The notes beneath the pieces were generated by a model. The model saw only the letters and a program-made list of their open reading frames with translations. It was not told the DNA's origin and searched no databases. Position numbers and translations under genes: made by a program. A stretch of 64,000 nucleotides of DNA from Qipengyuania gaetbuli (GTDB lineage Bacteria > Pseudomonadota > Alphaproteobacteria > Sphingomonadales > Sphingomonadaceae): contig NZ_JAIUZO010000002.1 of assembly GCF_020171365.1 (NCBI RefSeq), forward strand, positions 2,326,001 to 2,390,000. Direction: 5' to 3'. Below, in pieces: positions 21,778-30,093 of this stretch. Within the stretch, counting starts at the first letter, position 1. Every line of letters begins with the position of its first letter.

Positions 21778-22181
21778 TGGGTGATTTTATGACCAGGACC
21801 ATGACCAAGACGATGCTGGCTGCAGCCGTGGCTGCGACCGCGCTGGGCGGCATCGCGACCCCTGCCTTTGCGCAGCGCGACCCGGCCTATGCAGCGGCCC
21901 GCGCTTCGGGCGAGGTGGGCGAGAAGATGGACGGCTACCTCGGCATCGTCGGCGCCGAAACGCCGGAGCTTCGCCGGATCGTCAACGACATCAATATCAA
22001 GCGCCGCGCCGTCTATGCGGAACGGGCGCAGGCCAACAATGCCACGCTCGAGGAATACGCGCTGACCGCAGGTTGCCAGGCAATTCTGGCGACTTCGCCG
22101 GGCGAAAAATACCAAGCGCCCGACGGTAGCTGGCAGACCCGTTCCAGCGCAGCCCCCTTGCGTGATTCGCGCTGCCCCTGA
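21777..22181 (+). CDS. YdbL-like DUF1318 periplasmic protein
   Basis: 134 residues from the ATG overlapping the ynbE stop; ATG 21789 is the alternative. A signal peptide ends near TPAFAQRD. The mature part is helical and has the DUF1318 pattern GEVGEKMDGYLGIV followed by INIKRRAVYAERAQ. YdbL is thought to act as a periplasmic partner controlling YnbE assembly on YdbH. Last gene of the three-gene set. Confidence 0.85.
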   Translation: MGDFMTRTMTKTMLAAAVAATALGGIATPAFAQRDPAYAAARASGEVGEKMDGYLGIVGAETPELRRIVNDINIKRRAVYAERAQANNATLEEYALTAGCQAILATSPGEKYQAPDGSWQTRSSAAPLRDSRCP

Positions 22182-22359
22182 GGCTATTGGTCCCGGCGCA
22201 TTGTTGCTCCGGTGACCAATATGCGACGGGTGTTGCGTTTAAAGGCGTAATTCGCCTTCCCTCTATGTTGACTCGCAAAGGCCCCCCTTCTAAGGGGGCC
22301 GCGCCCTTGGCGGGCAAGTCCCTGCGCGTGCCGCGCAACCCCCTTTAAAGGAGCAAGGC
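22182..22359. other. Intergenic region between ydbL-like gene and F0 operon
   Basis: 178 bp without a gene. Two hairpins are visible: AAGGCG/CGCCTT with a 5-nt loop at about 22245-22261, and a GC-rich stem GGCCCCC/GGGGGCC at about 22281-22301. They probably end the upstream transcript, although no clear T-run follows. The atp promoter should also lie here; no confident consensus is seen. AAAGGAG at about 22347-22353 is the ribosome site of the next gene. Confidence 0.5.
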
Positions 22360-22680
22360 ATGAGCGACGACAAACCCGCACGGGAACCCATCGAGGAGGA
22401 TGCGCGGATCGACGCGCTGGAAAAGCGGCTCGCAGCCGCCCAGCAGCGCGAAGAGGAGCGTAACCGCCCGCAGGTTTCCGGTTCCGATGCGAACTATCGC
22501 AGCGGCAACCGGGTTCTGGCGGATCTGCTCGGAGGGCTCCTTGGCGGTTCGGTGATCGGTTATGCCATTGGCTACTTTACCGGCACGAACCCGTGGGGTC
22601 TGTTGGTGGGACTGTTCCTCGGGATAGTCGTTGCCTTCAGGAACATCATCCGCGCGGCAAACCAGCGCCCCGAAGAATGA
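22360..22680 (+). CDS. AtpZ/AtpI-type F0 assembly protein
   Basis: 106 residues. An acidic, charged N-terminus (about 1-45) precedes two membrane helices, LADLLGGLLGGSVIGYAIGY and a second ending in VVAFRNIIRAA. This is the AtpI/AtpZ-like protein that heads many F0 operons and is involved in c-ring assembly or Mg/Ca transport. Position directly before atpB supports it. Confidence 0.9.
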   Translation: MSDDKPAREPIEEDARIDALEKRLAAAQQREEERNRPQVSGSDANYRSGNRVLADLLGGLLGGSVIGYAIGYFTGTNPWGLLVGLFLGIVVAFRNIIRAANQRPEE

Positions 22681-22734
22681 TCCCGCAATGGGGATTCCGG
22701 GGCGCTCGTTACAGGATTTAGGGACGTAACAGAC

Positions 22735-23523
22735 GTGGCAGCCGAACAGGCCAAAGTCGATCCGATGCACCAGTTCACCATCCAGCCGCTCGGCGGTTCG
22801 GAGGGCTGGGAACTCGCGGGCTACAATATTGCCTTCACCAACAGCGCGCTGTGGATGCTTATCACCACGGTCGTGCTCTTCGTGTTCGTGCTCGGCGGCA
22901 TGCAGCGCCAGCTCGTGCCCGGCCGCTGGCAGATGATGGTGGAAACCTTCACCGGCTTCATCGACAACATGCTCGAAGCGAACATCGGCAAGGCCGGGCG
23001 CAAGTACGTGCCTTATGTCTTCAGCCTGTTCATGTTCATTCTGTTCGCCAACCTGCTCGGCCTCATGCCGCTGGGCGTTATCGGGCTTCACCCTTTCACC
23101 TTCACCAGCCATTTCACGGTGACCGGTGTGCTGGCGATCATCAGCTTCGCGATCGTCCTGATCGTCGGTTTCTGGAAGCACGGGCTGCACTTCTTCTCGC
23201 TCTTCGTGCCGCATGGCACGCCGCTGCCGATGATCCCGGTGATCGCGCCGATCGAATTCATCTCGTTCATGGTGCGCCCGTTCAGCCTCGGCCTGCGACT
23301 GTTCGTCGCCATGATGGCCGGCCACGTGCTGCTCGAAGTGCTGTCCAGCTTCGTAATCGACGGTACCAATGCCGGTCTCCTGTGGGGCGGCATCGTGGGC
23401 CTGCCGAGCTTCCTTCTGATGGTTGGTATCTGCGCGCTCGAACTGCTGGTCGCAGGCATCCAGGCCTATGTTTTCGCTCTTCTGACGTCGCTGTACATCA
23501 ACGACGCCGAGAACCTTCACTAA
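22735..23523 (+). CDS. atpB: F0 ATP synthase subunit a
   Basis: 262 residues from GTG 22735. Subunit a forms the proton half-channels against the c-ring. Helix 4 contains the essential arginine in RPFSLGLRLFVAMMAGHVLL. The C-terminal helix has LELLVAGIQAYVFALLTSLY. N-terminal HQFTIQPL is the usual alphaproteobacterial start. About six membrane helices. Confidence 0.97.
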   Translation: MAAEQAKVDPMHQFTIQPLGGSEGWELAGYNIAFTNSALWMLITTVVLFVFVLGGMQRQLVPGRWQMMVETFTGFIDNMLEANIGKAGRKYVPYVFSLFMFILFANLLGLMPLGVIGLHPFTFTSHFTVTGVLAIISFAIVLIVGFWKHGLHFFSLFVPHGTPLPMIPVIAPIEFISFMVRPFSLGLRLFVAMMAGHVLLEVLSSFVIDGTNAGLLWGGIVGLPSFLLMVGICALELLVAGIQAYVFALLTSLYINDAENLH

Positions 23524-23559
23524 GTCTTCAATTCAAAGTTTTTCCCAAAGGAGTTTGTC

Positions 23560-23787
23560 ATGGAAATGGAAGCTGCAAAGCTGGTTGGCGCCGGTCTCGC
23601 TGCAATCGGTGCCGGCATGGCCGCCATCGGTGTGGGTAACGTCTTCGGTTCGTTCCTCGAAAGCGCTCTGCGCAACCCGGGTGCTGCCGACGGCCAGCAG
23701 GGCCGCCTGTTCATCGGCTTCGCCGCTGCCGAACTTCTCGGCCTGCTGGCGTTCGTCGTTGCCATGATCCTGATCTTCGTCGCCTAA
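23560..23787 (+). CDS. atpE: F0 ATP synthase subunit c
   Basis: 75 residues, two helices joined by the polar loop ESALRNPGAADGQ. The proton-carrying acidic residue is Glu in IGFAAAELLGLLAFVVAMIL. AAAKLVGAGLAAIGAGMAAIG-type glycine packing occurs in helix 1 (seen as VGAGLAAIGAGMAAIGVGN). A strong ribosome site, CCCAAAGGAG, lies 8 nt upstream, in keeping with the high copy number of c. Confidence 0.98.
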   Translation: MEMEAAKLVGAGLAAIGAGMAAIGVGNVFGSFLESALRNPGAADGQQGRLFIGFAAAELLGLLAFVVAMILIFVA

Positions 23788-23805
23788 TCGACGACTTTCG
23801 AGATC

Positions 23806-23845
23806 GCACCGGTCGGGATACGCCCGGCCGGTGCCATAAATTTTT
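23806..23845 (+). terminator. Terminator-like hairpin between atpE and atpF'
   Basis: A long stem pairs GCACCGG (23806-23812) with CCGGTGC (23828-23834), with an inner CGGG/CCCG helix. CATAAATTTTT follows. It looks like an intrinsic, probably leaky, terminator 18 bp after atpE; transcripts must read through to reach the b subunits. Confidence 0.65.
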
Positions 23846-23869
23846 CGCACCCGCTTTTCGAGAGCTGCA

Positions 23870-24364
23870 ATGCCCCAGATAGCACAGCTTGCCGATACGT
23901 GGTCCAGTCAGGTCTTCTGGCTGCTGGTCTTCTTCGGCATCACTTTCTTCGTCATCGGCAAGGGCATGGTGCCCAAGGTGATGGAAACCGTTGCCCAGCG
24001 CGACGGCCAGATCGCCGCTGACCTCGCCGCAGCAAAGGCTGCGCGCGATGCGGCCGACGAGCAGGAAGATGCCTGGCGGGTGCGTGAGAATGAAAACCGC
24101 GCCGCTGCACAGGCGATCGTGGCCAAGGCCAAGGACGAGGCTGGCGCCAAGTCCGAAAAGAAGCTCAAGGCTGCGCAAACCCGCATCGACAAGAAGCTCG
24201 CCGACGCGGAAGCACGCATCGGTGAAGCCCGTACTGCGGCTCTTGCCGAAGTCGAAAGCGTCGCAGTCGAAGCGGCACAGGACATCGTCCAGCGTCTCGC
24301 CGGCGTGAAGGTGACCAAGCCTGCCGCCGCCAAGGCAGTGAAGGAGGCAATGGCCAATGGCTGA
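23870..24364 (+). CDS. F0 ATP synthase subunit b'
   Basis: 164 residues. A single N-terminal helix (WSSQVFWLLVFFGITFFVIG) is followed by a long charged Ala/Lys/Glu coiled coil. This is the first of two b-type subunits; alphaproteobacteria build the peripheral stalk as a b/b' heterodimer. The 3' end overlaps the next gene by 8 bp. Confidence 0.93.
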   Translation: MPQIAQLADTWSSQVFWLLVFFGITFFVIGKGMVPKVMETVAQRDGQIAADLAAAKAARDAADEQEDAWRVRENENRAAAQAIVAKAKDEAGAKSEKKLKAAQTRIDKKLADAEARIGEARTAALAEVESVAVEAAQDIVQRLAGVKVTKPAAAKAVKEAMANG

Positions 24365-24929
24365 AACCACTCCTGAAGTCTTCGCGACGGAAGCGGCCGA
24401 AGTGAGTACCGAAGTCGGTCACGGCGGTGCCGGTACGCATGCAGAGCCCGAACTGTTCGGCCTTGCACCGTTCCAGATCGTCTCGGTCGCGATGCTCATC
24501 CTGCTGCTCATCGCGTTCTTCGGCGCCAAGGTCCACAAGACCATCGCCGGCGGCCTCGACAGCAAGATCGCCGCGATCAAGGACCAGCTGGAAGAAGCCA
24601 AGCAGCTCCGCGCCGAAGCCGAAGCGCTTCGCCAGGAATATGCCGACAAGATCGCCGGTGCCGAAAAGGATGCCGAAGCCATGCTCGCCAATGCGCAGCA
24701 TGAGGCTGACGCGATCCTCGAAAAGGCGGAAGCCGACAGCCAGGCCATGGTCGAGCGTCGCAAGCGTATGGCGGAAGACAAGATCGCTGCTGCAGAGCGT
24801 GAAGCGGTCGAGGACGTCCGCAACCGCGCTGCGCTGGCCGCGACCGCTGCCAGCCGTGCGCTGATTGCCGACAAGCACGACGCCGATGCCGACAAGGCGC
24901 TGGCAGACAAGGTCATCGCCGGCATCTGA
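24357..24929 (+). CDS. atpF: F0 ATP synthase subunit b
   Basis: 190 residues. The membrane helix is at about 38-55 (PFQIVSVAMLILLLIAFFGA), preceded by an unusually long acidic N-terminal extension of about 35 residues. A stalk coiled coil rich in Glu, Ala and Lys fills the rest. Last gene of the F0 operon; the F1 genes (atpHAGDC) are not in the window, as expected for organisms with separate F0 and F1 operons. Confidence 0.93.
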   Translation: MAETTPEVFATEAAEVSTEVGHGGAGTHAEPELFGLAPFQIVSVAMLILLLIAFFGAKVHKTIAGGLDSKIAAIKDQLEEAKQLRAEAEALRQEYADKIAGAEKDAEAMLANAQHEADAILEKAEADSQAMVERRKRMAEDKIAAAEREAVEDVRNRAALAATAASRALIADKHDADADKALADKVIAGI

Positions 24930-24951
24930 CGAGCCGACCTTTCAGGACACG

Positions 24952-24991
24952 AAAAAGCGCGCGAGGCCTTCGGGTTTTGCGCGCTTTTTTC
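24952..24991 (+). terminator. Rho-independent terminator of the F0 operon
   Basis: AAAAAGCGCGC and GCGCGCTTTTTT pair around a short GC-rich loop and end in a T-run. It lies about 22 bp after atpF. Confidence 0.9.
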
Positions 24992-25046
24992 TTTCAATCC
25001 CGGATTGACACGCTATTGCGAAGCGTTAGCAAAAAAGGATCGTTTC

Positions 25047-25604
25047 GTGAATCGTATCTTCCTAACAAAGCTGCATCTCATCGCGGCTGCCATCATGTTC
25101 CCCGCCATCCTGATGTTCCTCGTGACGGGGGCGCTTTATACGTGGGGCAACACCGGCGAATGGCGGGAAGAGTCAGTCCTTGTGCCGCTCGAGCAGCCGC
25201 TTGCGGAAGACGAGGCACAGCTGAAGCAGGTCGCGCTTGCCGGCCTCGCGCAGCAGGGCCTTTCCGCGCCGAGCGGCAAGACCAAGGTGAGCAACGAGGA
25301 TGGCGAAATTTCGCTGTCCTGGTCGGGCGCGCGCAGCGAGGCGAAGGTGGTCGCGACCGATGATCCGCTGGTCGCCGAGGTCGAGGTGAAGGAAGCTTCG
25401 CTCCACCGCTGGCTGGTCCAACTGCACAAGGCGAAGGGCAGCACGGCCTTCAAGATCTATGCGACGGTCCTGGCGATCGTCCTCCTCTTGCTGGTGCTCA
25501 GCGGCGTGATCATGGGCCTTCAGGTCAAGGCGCTGCGCAAGCTTACGATCACCTGGAGCGTCGTGGGCGCTGCCGCATTCGTGGGCTTCGTCCTGCTGGG
25601 CTAG
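25047..25604 (+). CDS. PepSY-associated membrane protein
   Basis: 185 residues from GTG 25047, which is preceded by AAAAAAGGA at suitable spacing; an earlier in-frame start at 25005 would overlap the likely promoter. An N-terminal helix (IAAAIMFPAILMFLVTGALY) is followed by a periplasmic PepSY-like domain of about 90 residues and two C-terminal helices. LHRWLVQLHKAKG before the second helix is typical of PepSY-associated TM proteins linked to iron or reductase systems. It overlaps the next, convergent gene by 4 bp. Confidence 0.8.
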   Translation: MNRIFLTKLHLIAAAIMFPAILMFLVTGALYTWGNTGEWREESVLVPLEQPLAEDEAQLKQVALAGLAQQGLSAPSGKTKVSNEDGEISLSWSGARSEAKVVATDDPLVAEVEVKEASLHRWLVQLHKAKGSTAFKIYATVLAIVLLLLVLSGVIMGLQVKALRKLTITWSVVGAAAFVGFVLLG

Positions 25605-26575
25605 GGCTCCAGCACGATCTTCCCGACGATCTCTCCTGCCTCCATCGCTTCGAAGGCTTCGCGCCATCGGGCGAGGGGCAGGGTACGTTCGATATGGGGG
25701 CTGATCCGGCCTTCGCTTGCCAAGCGCCCCAGTTCGGCGGCGATCCGCTTGGCGCGGTCGGGGAAGCGGCGCGCATATTCCCCGGCCCGCACGCCGACCA
25801 CCGAGAATCCCTTGATCAGCGGGATATTGACCGCGATTTCGGGGATGCGTCCGGCGACGAACCCGACGACCAGTAGCTTCCCTCCAAAGGCGACGCAGCG
25901 GGTGCTCTCGTCGAAAACGTCCCCGCCGATAGGATCGAAGACCAGGTCGCAGAGCTTGCCACCGGTAAGTTCCGCCACCTCTTCACGGAAGCGGCCCGTG
26001 TTGAGGACTGCCGCGTCCGGGGCGGCGATCCGCTCGAGTACGGCCAGCTTGTCTTCCCGGTGCGAGGCGGCAATGACGCGGGCTCCGAGCGCTTTGGCCA
26101 GGTCGCAGGCTGCAAGCCCGACCCCGCCGCTTGCGCCGTGGACCAGCACCGTCTGGCCCTCCTCTAATCGGCCTAGCTCGACCAGGGCGACATAGGCCGT
26201 GTGGTAGGCTGCGCCCATGGCCGCAGCGTCGGGAAAGCCGAGGCCGGCCGGGACGGGCCTGAGCGACGAGACGGGAAGGGCCACGAATTCCGCAAAGGCG
26301 CCGGTTTTCGCGCCGCCCATGACGCGGTCGCCGGGCGTGAAGCCGCTGCCTTCATCGGCCTCGACCACCTCACCTGCCATTTCGAGGCCGCTGACGAAGG
26401 GCACGTCCGGCTTGAACTGGTAGGTTCCGCGGGTCATCAGCAGGTCGGGATAGTTGAGCGAAGCCGCACGAACCCTGACGAGGACCTGCCTCTCTTCCCG
26501 CACGGGGTCGGCGATATCCTCGATCTGCGTCCCCGAAAGGTCGGACGACAGCGACCGGACGACGAGTGCCTTCAT
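25601..26575 (-). CDS. Zinc-independent MDR quinone oxidoreductase
   Basis: 324 residues. The medium-chain dehydrogenase fold is clear: GDRVMGGAKTGAFAEFVALP, the Rossmann motif HGASGGVGLAACDLAKALGA and VFDPIGGDVFDEST. No structural zinc cysteines are present, so it belongs to the NADPH:quinone reductase/zeta-crystallin group. Substrate unknown. It is 4 bp downstream of gloB on the same strand, so both may serve reactive-carbonyl or quinone detoxification; that is inference. Confidence 0.9.
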   Translation of the reverse strand: MKALVVRSLSSDLSGTQIEDIADPVREERQVLVRVRAASLNYPDLLMTRGTYQFKPDVPFVSGLEMAGEVVEADEGSGFTPGDRVMGGAKTGAFAEFVALPVSSLRPVPAGLGFPDAAAMGAAYHTAYVALVELGRLEEGQTVLVHGASGGVGLAACDLAKALGARVIAASHREDKLAVLERIAAPDAAVLNTGRFREEVAELTGGKLCDLVFDPIGGDVFDESTRCVAFGGKLLVVGFVAGRIPEIAVNIPLIKGFSVVGVRAGEYARRFPDRAKRIAAELGRLASEGRISPHIERTLPLARWREAFEAMEAGEIVGKIVLEP

Positions 26576-26579
26576 GGCG

Positions 26580-27335
26580 TCAGAAGTTGTCCTTGGCTGC
26601 CCGGAGCGCCGCGAACGTTTCTGCGGGCGTGCTGCCGCCCCAGCGATCGCGCAGTTCCGCGCTGTCCGCGCGCAGGAAGGGGTTGGTAATCAGCTCGCGC
26701 GACAGGACGGTGGGAACGGTCGGTTCACCCTTGGCCCGCTTCTCTTCCACCCGGGCGGCGTAGAGCTGCAGCTCGGTATTGTCGGGATCCGCGTGCAACG
26801 CGAACTTCGCGTTCGATGCCGTATATTCGTGCGCGCAGTAGAGCAGCGTGTTTTCGGGCATCTGCCTGATCCGCTCCAGGCTGTGCCAGAACTGGTCGGG
26901 CTTGCCTTCGAACATCCGCCCGCAGCCGAGTGCGAAGACGCTGTCGCCGACGAAGGCGAGGTCGGCTTCGGGAATGTGGTAGGCGATATGGCCGTTGGTG
27001 TGGCCCGATACGTCGATCACGCGCGCGTGCCAGCGGCCCAGTTCGACCTTGTCGCCATTGCCCACGACGCGGTCGATCGGGGTCAGGCGCTCGACTTCCT
27101 GCGGGGCGACGACCTTGGCGCCGGTGGCCTCGACGATGGCCTTGTTCCCGCCGGCATGGTCCGGATGCCAGTGCGTGTTCCACACCTGCGTGATGCGCCA
27201 GCCCTTCGCATCGGCCTGCCTCAGGTATACCGCGCCGTCGGGCGTATCGATTGCGGCGGTTTCGCCGCTTTCGGGATCGTGGAGGAGGAAGCCGTAATTG
27301 TCGGCAAGGCAGGGGAACTGGTGAACCTGTAGCAT
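26580..27335 (-). CDS. gloB: Hydroxyacylglutathione hydrolase (glyoxalase II)
   Basis: 251 residues. The metallo-beta-lactamase motif THxHxDH is intact: His55, His57, Asp59 and His60 in NTHWHPDHAGG. Further ligands lie in DVSGHTNGHIAYH and LLYCAHEYTASNAKFAL. It hydrolyses S-lactoylglutathione to lactate and glutathione in methylglyoxal detoxification. Length is normal. Transcribed with the downstream quinone oxidoreductase. Confidence 0.95.
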   Translation of the reverse strand: MLQVHQFPCLADNYGFLLHDPESGETAAIDTPDGAVYLRQADAKGWRITQVWNTHWHPDHAGGNKAIVEATGAKVVAPQEVERLTPIDRVVGNGDKVELGRWHARVIDVSGHTNGHIAYHIPEADLAFVGDSVFALGCGRMFEGKPDQFWHSLERIRQMPENTLLYCAHEYTASNAKFALHADPDNTELQLYAARVEEKRAKGEPTVPTVLSRELITNPFLRADSAELRDRWGGSTPAETFAALRAAKDNF

Positions 27336-27369
27336 GGCGGGCAGCCTACGCCCGTTGCCCCCTATAGGA

Positions 27370-27404
27370 AAGGCCCGCCTGCTCGGGTGAGCAAGCGGGC
27401 CTTC
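27370..27404 (-). terminator. Rho-independent terminator of rpsA
   Basis: On the reverse strand, GGCCCGCTTGCTC pairs with GAGCAGGCGGGCC around an ACCC loop and is followed by TTTCC. It begins about 30 bp after the rpsA stop. Confidence 0.85.
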
Positions 27405-27433
27405 CTGATTACCCTGATGAAGGGAGGAAGAGC

Positions 27434-29137
27434 TTAGTCTTCCTTCTTCTTCAGCGCTTCGCCGAGAATGTCGCCGAGCGAAGCACCCGAGTCCGACGAA
27501 CCGAACTGTGCGACTGCTTCCTTCTCTTCGGCGATCTGGCGGGCCTTGATCGAGAAGGTCGGCTTCTTCGAACGATCGAAGCCGGTGACCATCGCGTCGA
27601 CCTTGGCGCCGGGCTGGAAGCGATCCGGACGCTGCTCGTCGCGGTCGCGGCCGAGGTCCGAACGCTTGATGAAGCCGGTCGCGCCGTCTTCGCCGACCTG
27701 CACTTCGAGACCGCCATCGCGGACTTCGAGGACGGTCACGGTGACGACCTGGTTCTTGCGCAGCGAGCTGCCGGCACCGGCTTCGGTCGGAGCACCCTTT
27801 TCGAGCTGCTTCATGCCGAGGCTGATGCGTTCCTTCTCGACGTCGACGTCGAGAACGACGGCTTCGACCTGCTCACCCTTGCGGTGCAGGGCAAGGGCGT
27901 CTTCACCCGAGATGCCCCAAGCGATGTCCGACATGTGGACCATGCCGTCGACGTCGCCCGGAAGGCCGATGAAGAGACCGAATTCGGTGGCGTTCTTGAC
28001 TTCGCCTTCGACCTTCGTGCCGACCGGATGGGCTTCGGCGAACTCTTCCCACGGATTGCGCTGGGCCTGCTTGAGGCCGAGGCTGATGCGACGCTTTTCG
28101 CTGTCGACTTCCAGGACCATGACTTCGACTTCCTGCGAGGTCGAGACGATCTTGCCCGGGTGGACGTTCTTCTTGGTCCAGCTCATTTCCGAAACGTGGA
28201 CCAGGCCTTCGATGCCCGGCTCGATTTCGACGAATGCACCGTATTCGGTGATGTTGGTGACGGTGCCCGTCATCTTCATGCCGACCGGGTACTTGGCGGC
28301 GACGCCGTCCCACGGATCCGATTCCAGCTGCTTCATGCCGAGGCTGATGCGCTGGGTGTCTTCGTTGATGCGGATGATCTGGACGGTCACGGTCTGGCCG
28401 ATTTCGATCATTTCGCTGGGGTGGTTGACGCGCTTGTAGCTCATGTCGGTGACATGGAGCAGGCCGTCGATGCCGCCGAGGTCGACGAAGGCACCGTAGT
28501 CGGTGATGTTCTTCACGACGCCGTCGATCACCTGGCCTTCGGTCAGCTTGTCGATCAGTTCGCTGCGCTGTTCTGCACGGGTCTCTTCGAGGACCGCGCG
28601 GCGCGAGACGACGATGTTACCGCGGCGACGGTCCATCTTCAGGATCTGGAAGGGCTGCGGCATGTCCATCAGCGGGGTGACGTCGCGCACGGGGCGGATG
28701 TCGACCTGCGAGCCGGGGAGGAAGGCCACGGCGCCGTCGAGGTCAACGGTGAAGCCGCCCTTGACGCGGCCGAAGATGCGGCCGTCGACGCGCTTGCCTT
28801 CGCCGAATTCGCTTTCAAGCTTGTCCCATGCAGCTTCGCGGCGAGCGCGGTCGCGCGACAGCATGGCTTCGCCGTCAGCGTTCTCGATGCGGTCGACGAA
28901 CACTTCGACTTCCGAGCCGACTTCGAGGCCGTGCTCGTCTTCGCCGCGCATGAATTCCTTGAGGTCGACGCGGCCTTCGCTCTTCAGGCCGACGTCGATG
29001 TGGGCATAGCCGTTTTCGATTGCGGTAACGGTGCCCTTGACGACACGGCCTTCGAAGCCGCCGTCATCGGCGCCGCCGAGCTGCTCGTCGAGCATTGCCG
29101 CGAAATCGTCGCGGGTGGGGTTGGCTGAGGTTGCCAT
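27434..29137 (-). CDS. rpsA: 30S ribosomal protein S1
   Basis: 567 residues with six tandem S1 (OB-fold) repeats. Diagnostic stretches include GFTVDLDGAVAFLPGSQVD, GAFVDLGGIDGLLHVTDMSY, GAFVEIEPGIEGLVHVSEMS and GLFIGLPGDVDGMVHMSDIA. S1 recruits structured mRNAs to the 30S subunit. The last 30 residues are charged and probably disordered. It lies downstream of cmk as in most proteobacteria, but one small gene intervenes. Confidence 0.98.
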   Translation of the reverse strand: MATSANPTRDDFAAMLDEQLGGADDGGFEGRVVKGTVTAIENGYAHIDVGLKSEGRVDLKEFMRGEDEHGLEVGSEVEVFVDRIENADGEAMLSRDRARREAAWDKLESEFGEGKRVDGRIFGRVKGGFTVDLDGAVAFLPGSQVDIRPVRDVTPLMDMPQPFQILKMDRRRGNIVVSRRAVLEETRAEQRSELIDKLTEGQVIDGVVKNITDYGAFVDLGGIDGLLHVTDMSYKRVNHPSEMIEIGQTVTVQIIRINEDTQRISLGMKQLESDPWDGVAAKYPVGMKMTGTVTNITEYGAFVEIEPGIEGLVHVSEMSWTKKNVHPGKIVSTSQEVEVMVLEVDSEKRRISLGLKQAQRNPWEEFAEAHPVGTKVEGEVKNATEFGLFIGLPGDVDGMVHMSDIAWGISGEDALALHRKGEQVEAVVLDVDVEKERISLGMKQLEKGAPTEAGAGSSLRKNQVVTVTVLEVRDGGLEVQVGEDGATGFIKRSDLGRDRDEQRPDRFQPGAKVDAMVTGFDRSKKPTFSIKARQIAEEKEAVAQFGSSDSGASLGDILGEALKKKED

Positions 29138-29556
29138 ATGTAAGTAGTCCTAAGTTCGTTTTGCTACCGGCCACCGGTTTTACCGGGGTCTTTCTCCGTC
29201 TGCCTGTGCACGATTGCACGGGCCGTACGGGGCAAGAGGGCCGTGATCTCCGCGAGGCCGGATGCCGCCGCGAAGGTCCTTTCGATCTCGGAGATGTTCG
29301 GGACGGGCGCGCGCCTAGTGCAAACCCCTGCGGAAAGCAAGGGAAATGCACCCCTTCGCCCTACAGGATGGAACACATGGAACACGGTCCAAGCGGAAAA
29401 AGCGCTGGCCCGGCGAAGCAGCGCGAAAGGCGCGGGTTTCGGTGGGTTCGTGGCGATCTTTCCGGGCATGGCAGTTGCCCTGCCACGCCTTTGCCCCTGT
29501 AGGAAAGCGGGCGCGCCGGCAAATCTGCGCCGCGCGCCCGCCAGTCCCTCAGATCG
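29138..29556. other. 419-bp gene-free leader upstream of rpsA
   Basis: No open frame here looks like a real protein. The region should contain the rpsA promoter and leader. A perfect tandem direct repeat, TGGAACACA-TGGAACACG, lies at 29369-29386. The stretch nearest rpsA is T-rich on the coding side. No known riboswitch fold is recognised. Confidence 0.5.
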
Positions 29557-29928
29557 TCACCACGCGTCGTAGCCGCTGCGCGAATGGTTGGTGGCGCAAT
29601 CGGCGAAGCGCGCCTGCAGCTTGGCAGGCGTCGAATTGGGATCCGACAGCCCATCGCGCCAAGCATCCCATGCCGCGCCGAACTTGGCGGCGTTCTCGGT
29701 CTTGCCGATCCACCAGAACATCGTCTGGTCCTGGTCCTGGATCGGGGTGAGGATGGTGGCGGTATAGCCGTAGGACCGGCCCCACTGGTTGAAGTCCTTC
29801 ACGATCGCCATGTACTTGCCGATCGGGCAGGTGTCTTTCAGCTTGGTCCCGATGACATCCCAGTGTTCCGCCTGTGCGGGGGATGCGGTCAGGCCGACCA
29901 GGGCTGCAAGGATAAGCATCTTCTTCAT
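29557..29928 (-). CDS. Small secreted protein of unknown function
   Basis: 123 residues from ATG 29928, chosen for the ribosome site GGGAGAGAAGCT and the following signal peptide (MKKMLILAALVGLTASPAQA). The mature protein of about 103 residues has DTCPIGKYMAIVKDFNQWGR, WWIGKTENAAKFGAAWDAWR and one further cysteine near the C-terminus (FADCATNHS), so one disulfide is possible. No domain is recognised. It sits between cmk and rpsA on the same strand. Confidence 0.75.
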   Translation of the reverse strand: MKKMLILAALVGLTASPAQAEHWDVIGTKLKDTCPIGKYMAIVKDFNQWGRSYGYTATILTPIQDQDQTMFWWIGKTENAAKFGAAWDAWRDGLSDPNSTPAKLQARFADCATNHSRSGYDAW

Positions 29929-30093
29929 AGCTTCTCTCCCGTTGAGGGACAGAAAAAGCGCGGTTCGCACACGTCGCGGGCCGTGTTTCGCTGTCCTGCA
30001 GCGACCCATGCGCGACCTCTTGGCGACCACTTTTTGCGAAGGCGGACTATCTGCGCCTGTTGCGCGGGCTTGGCAAGCCTGCTGGCCGGTGCC

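Noticed and set aside
27884..29128. 414-codon forward frame
   Set aside because: Antisense to rpsA; its apparent repeats mirror the S1 domain repeats.
29164..29469. Possible 101-aa reverse-strand gene upstream of rpsA
   Set aside because: No domain, low-complexity composition, no ribosome site. It overlaps the likely rpsA promoter region.
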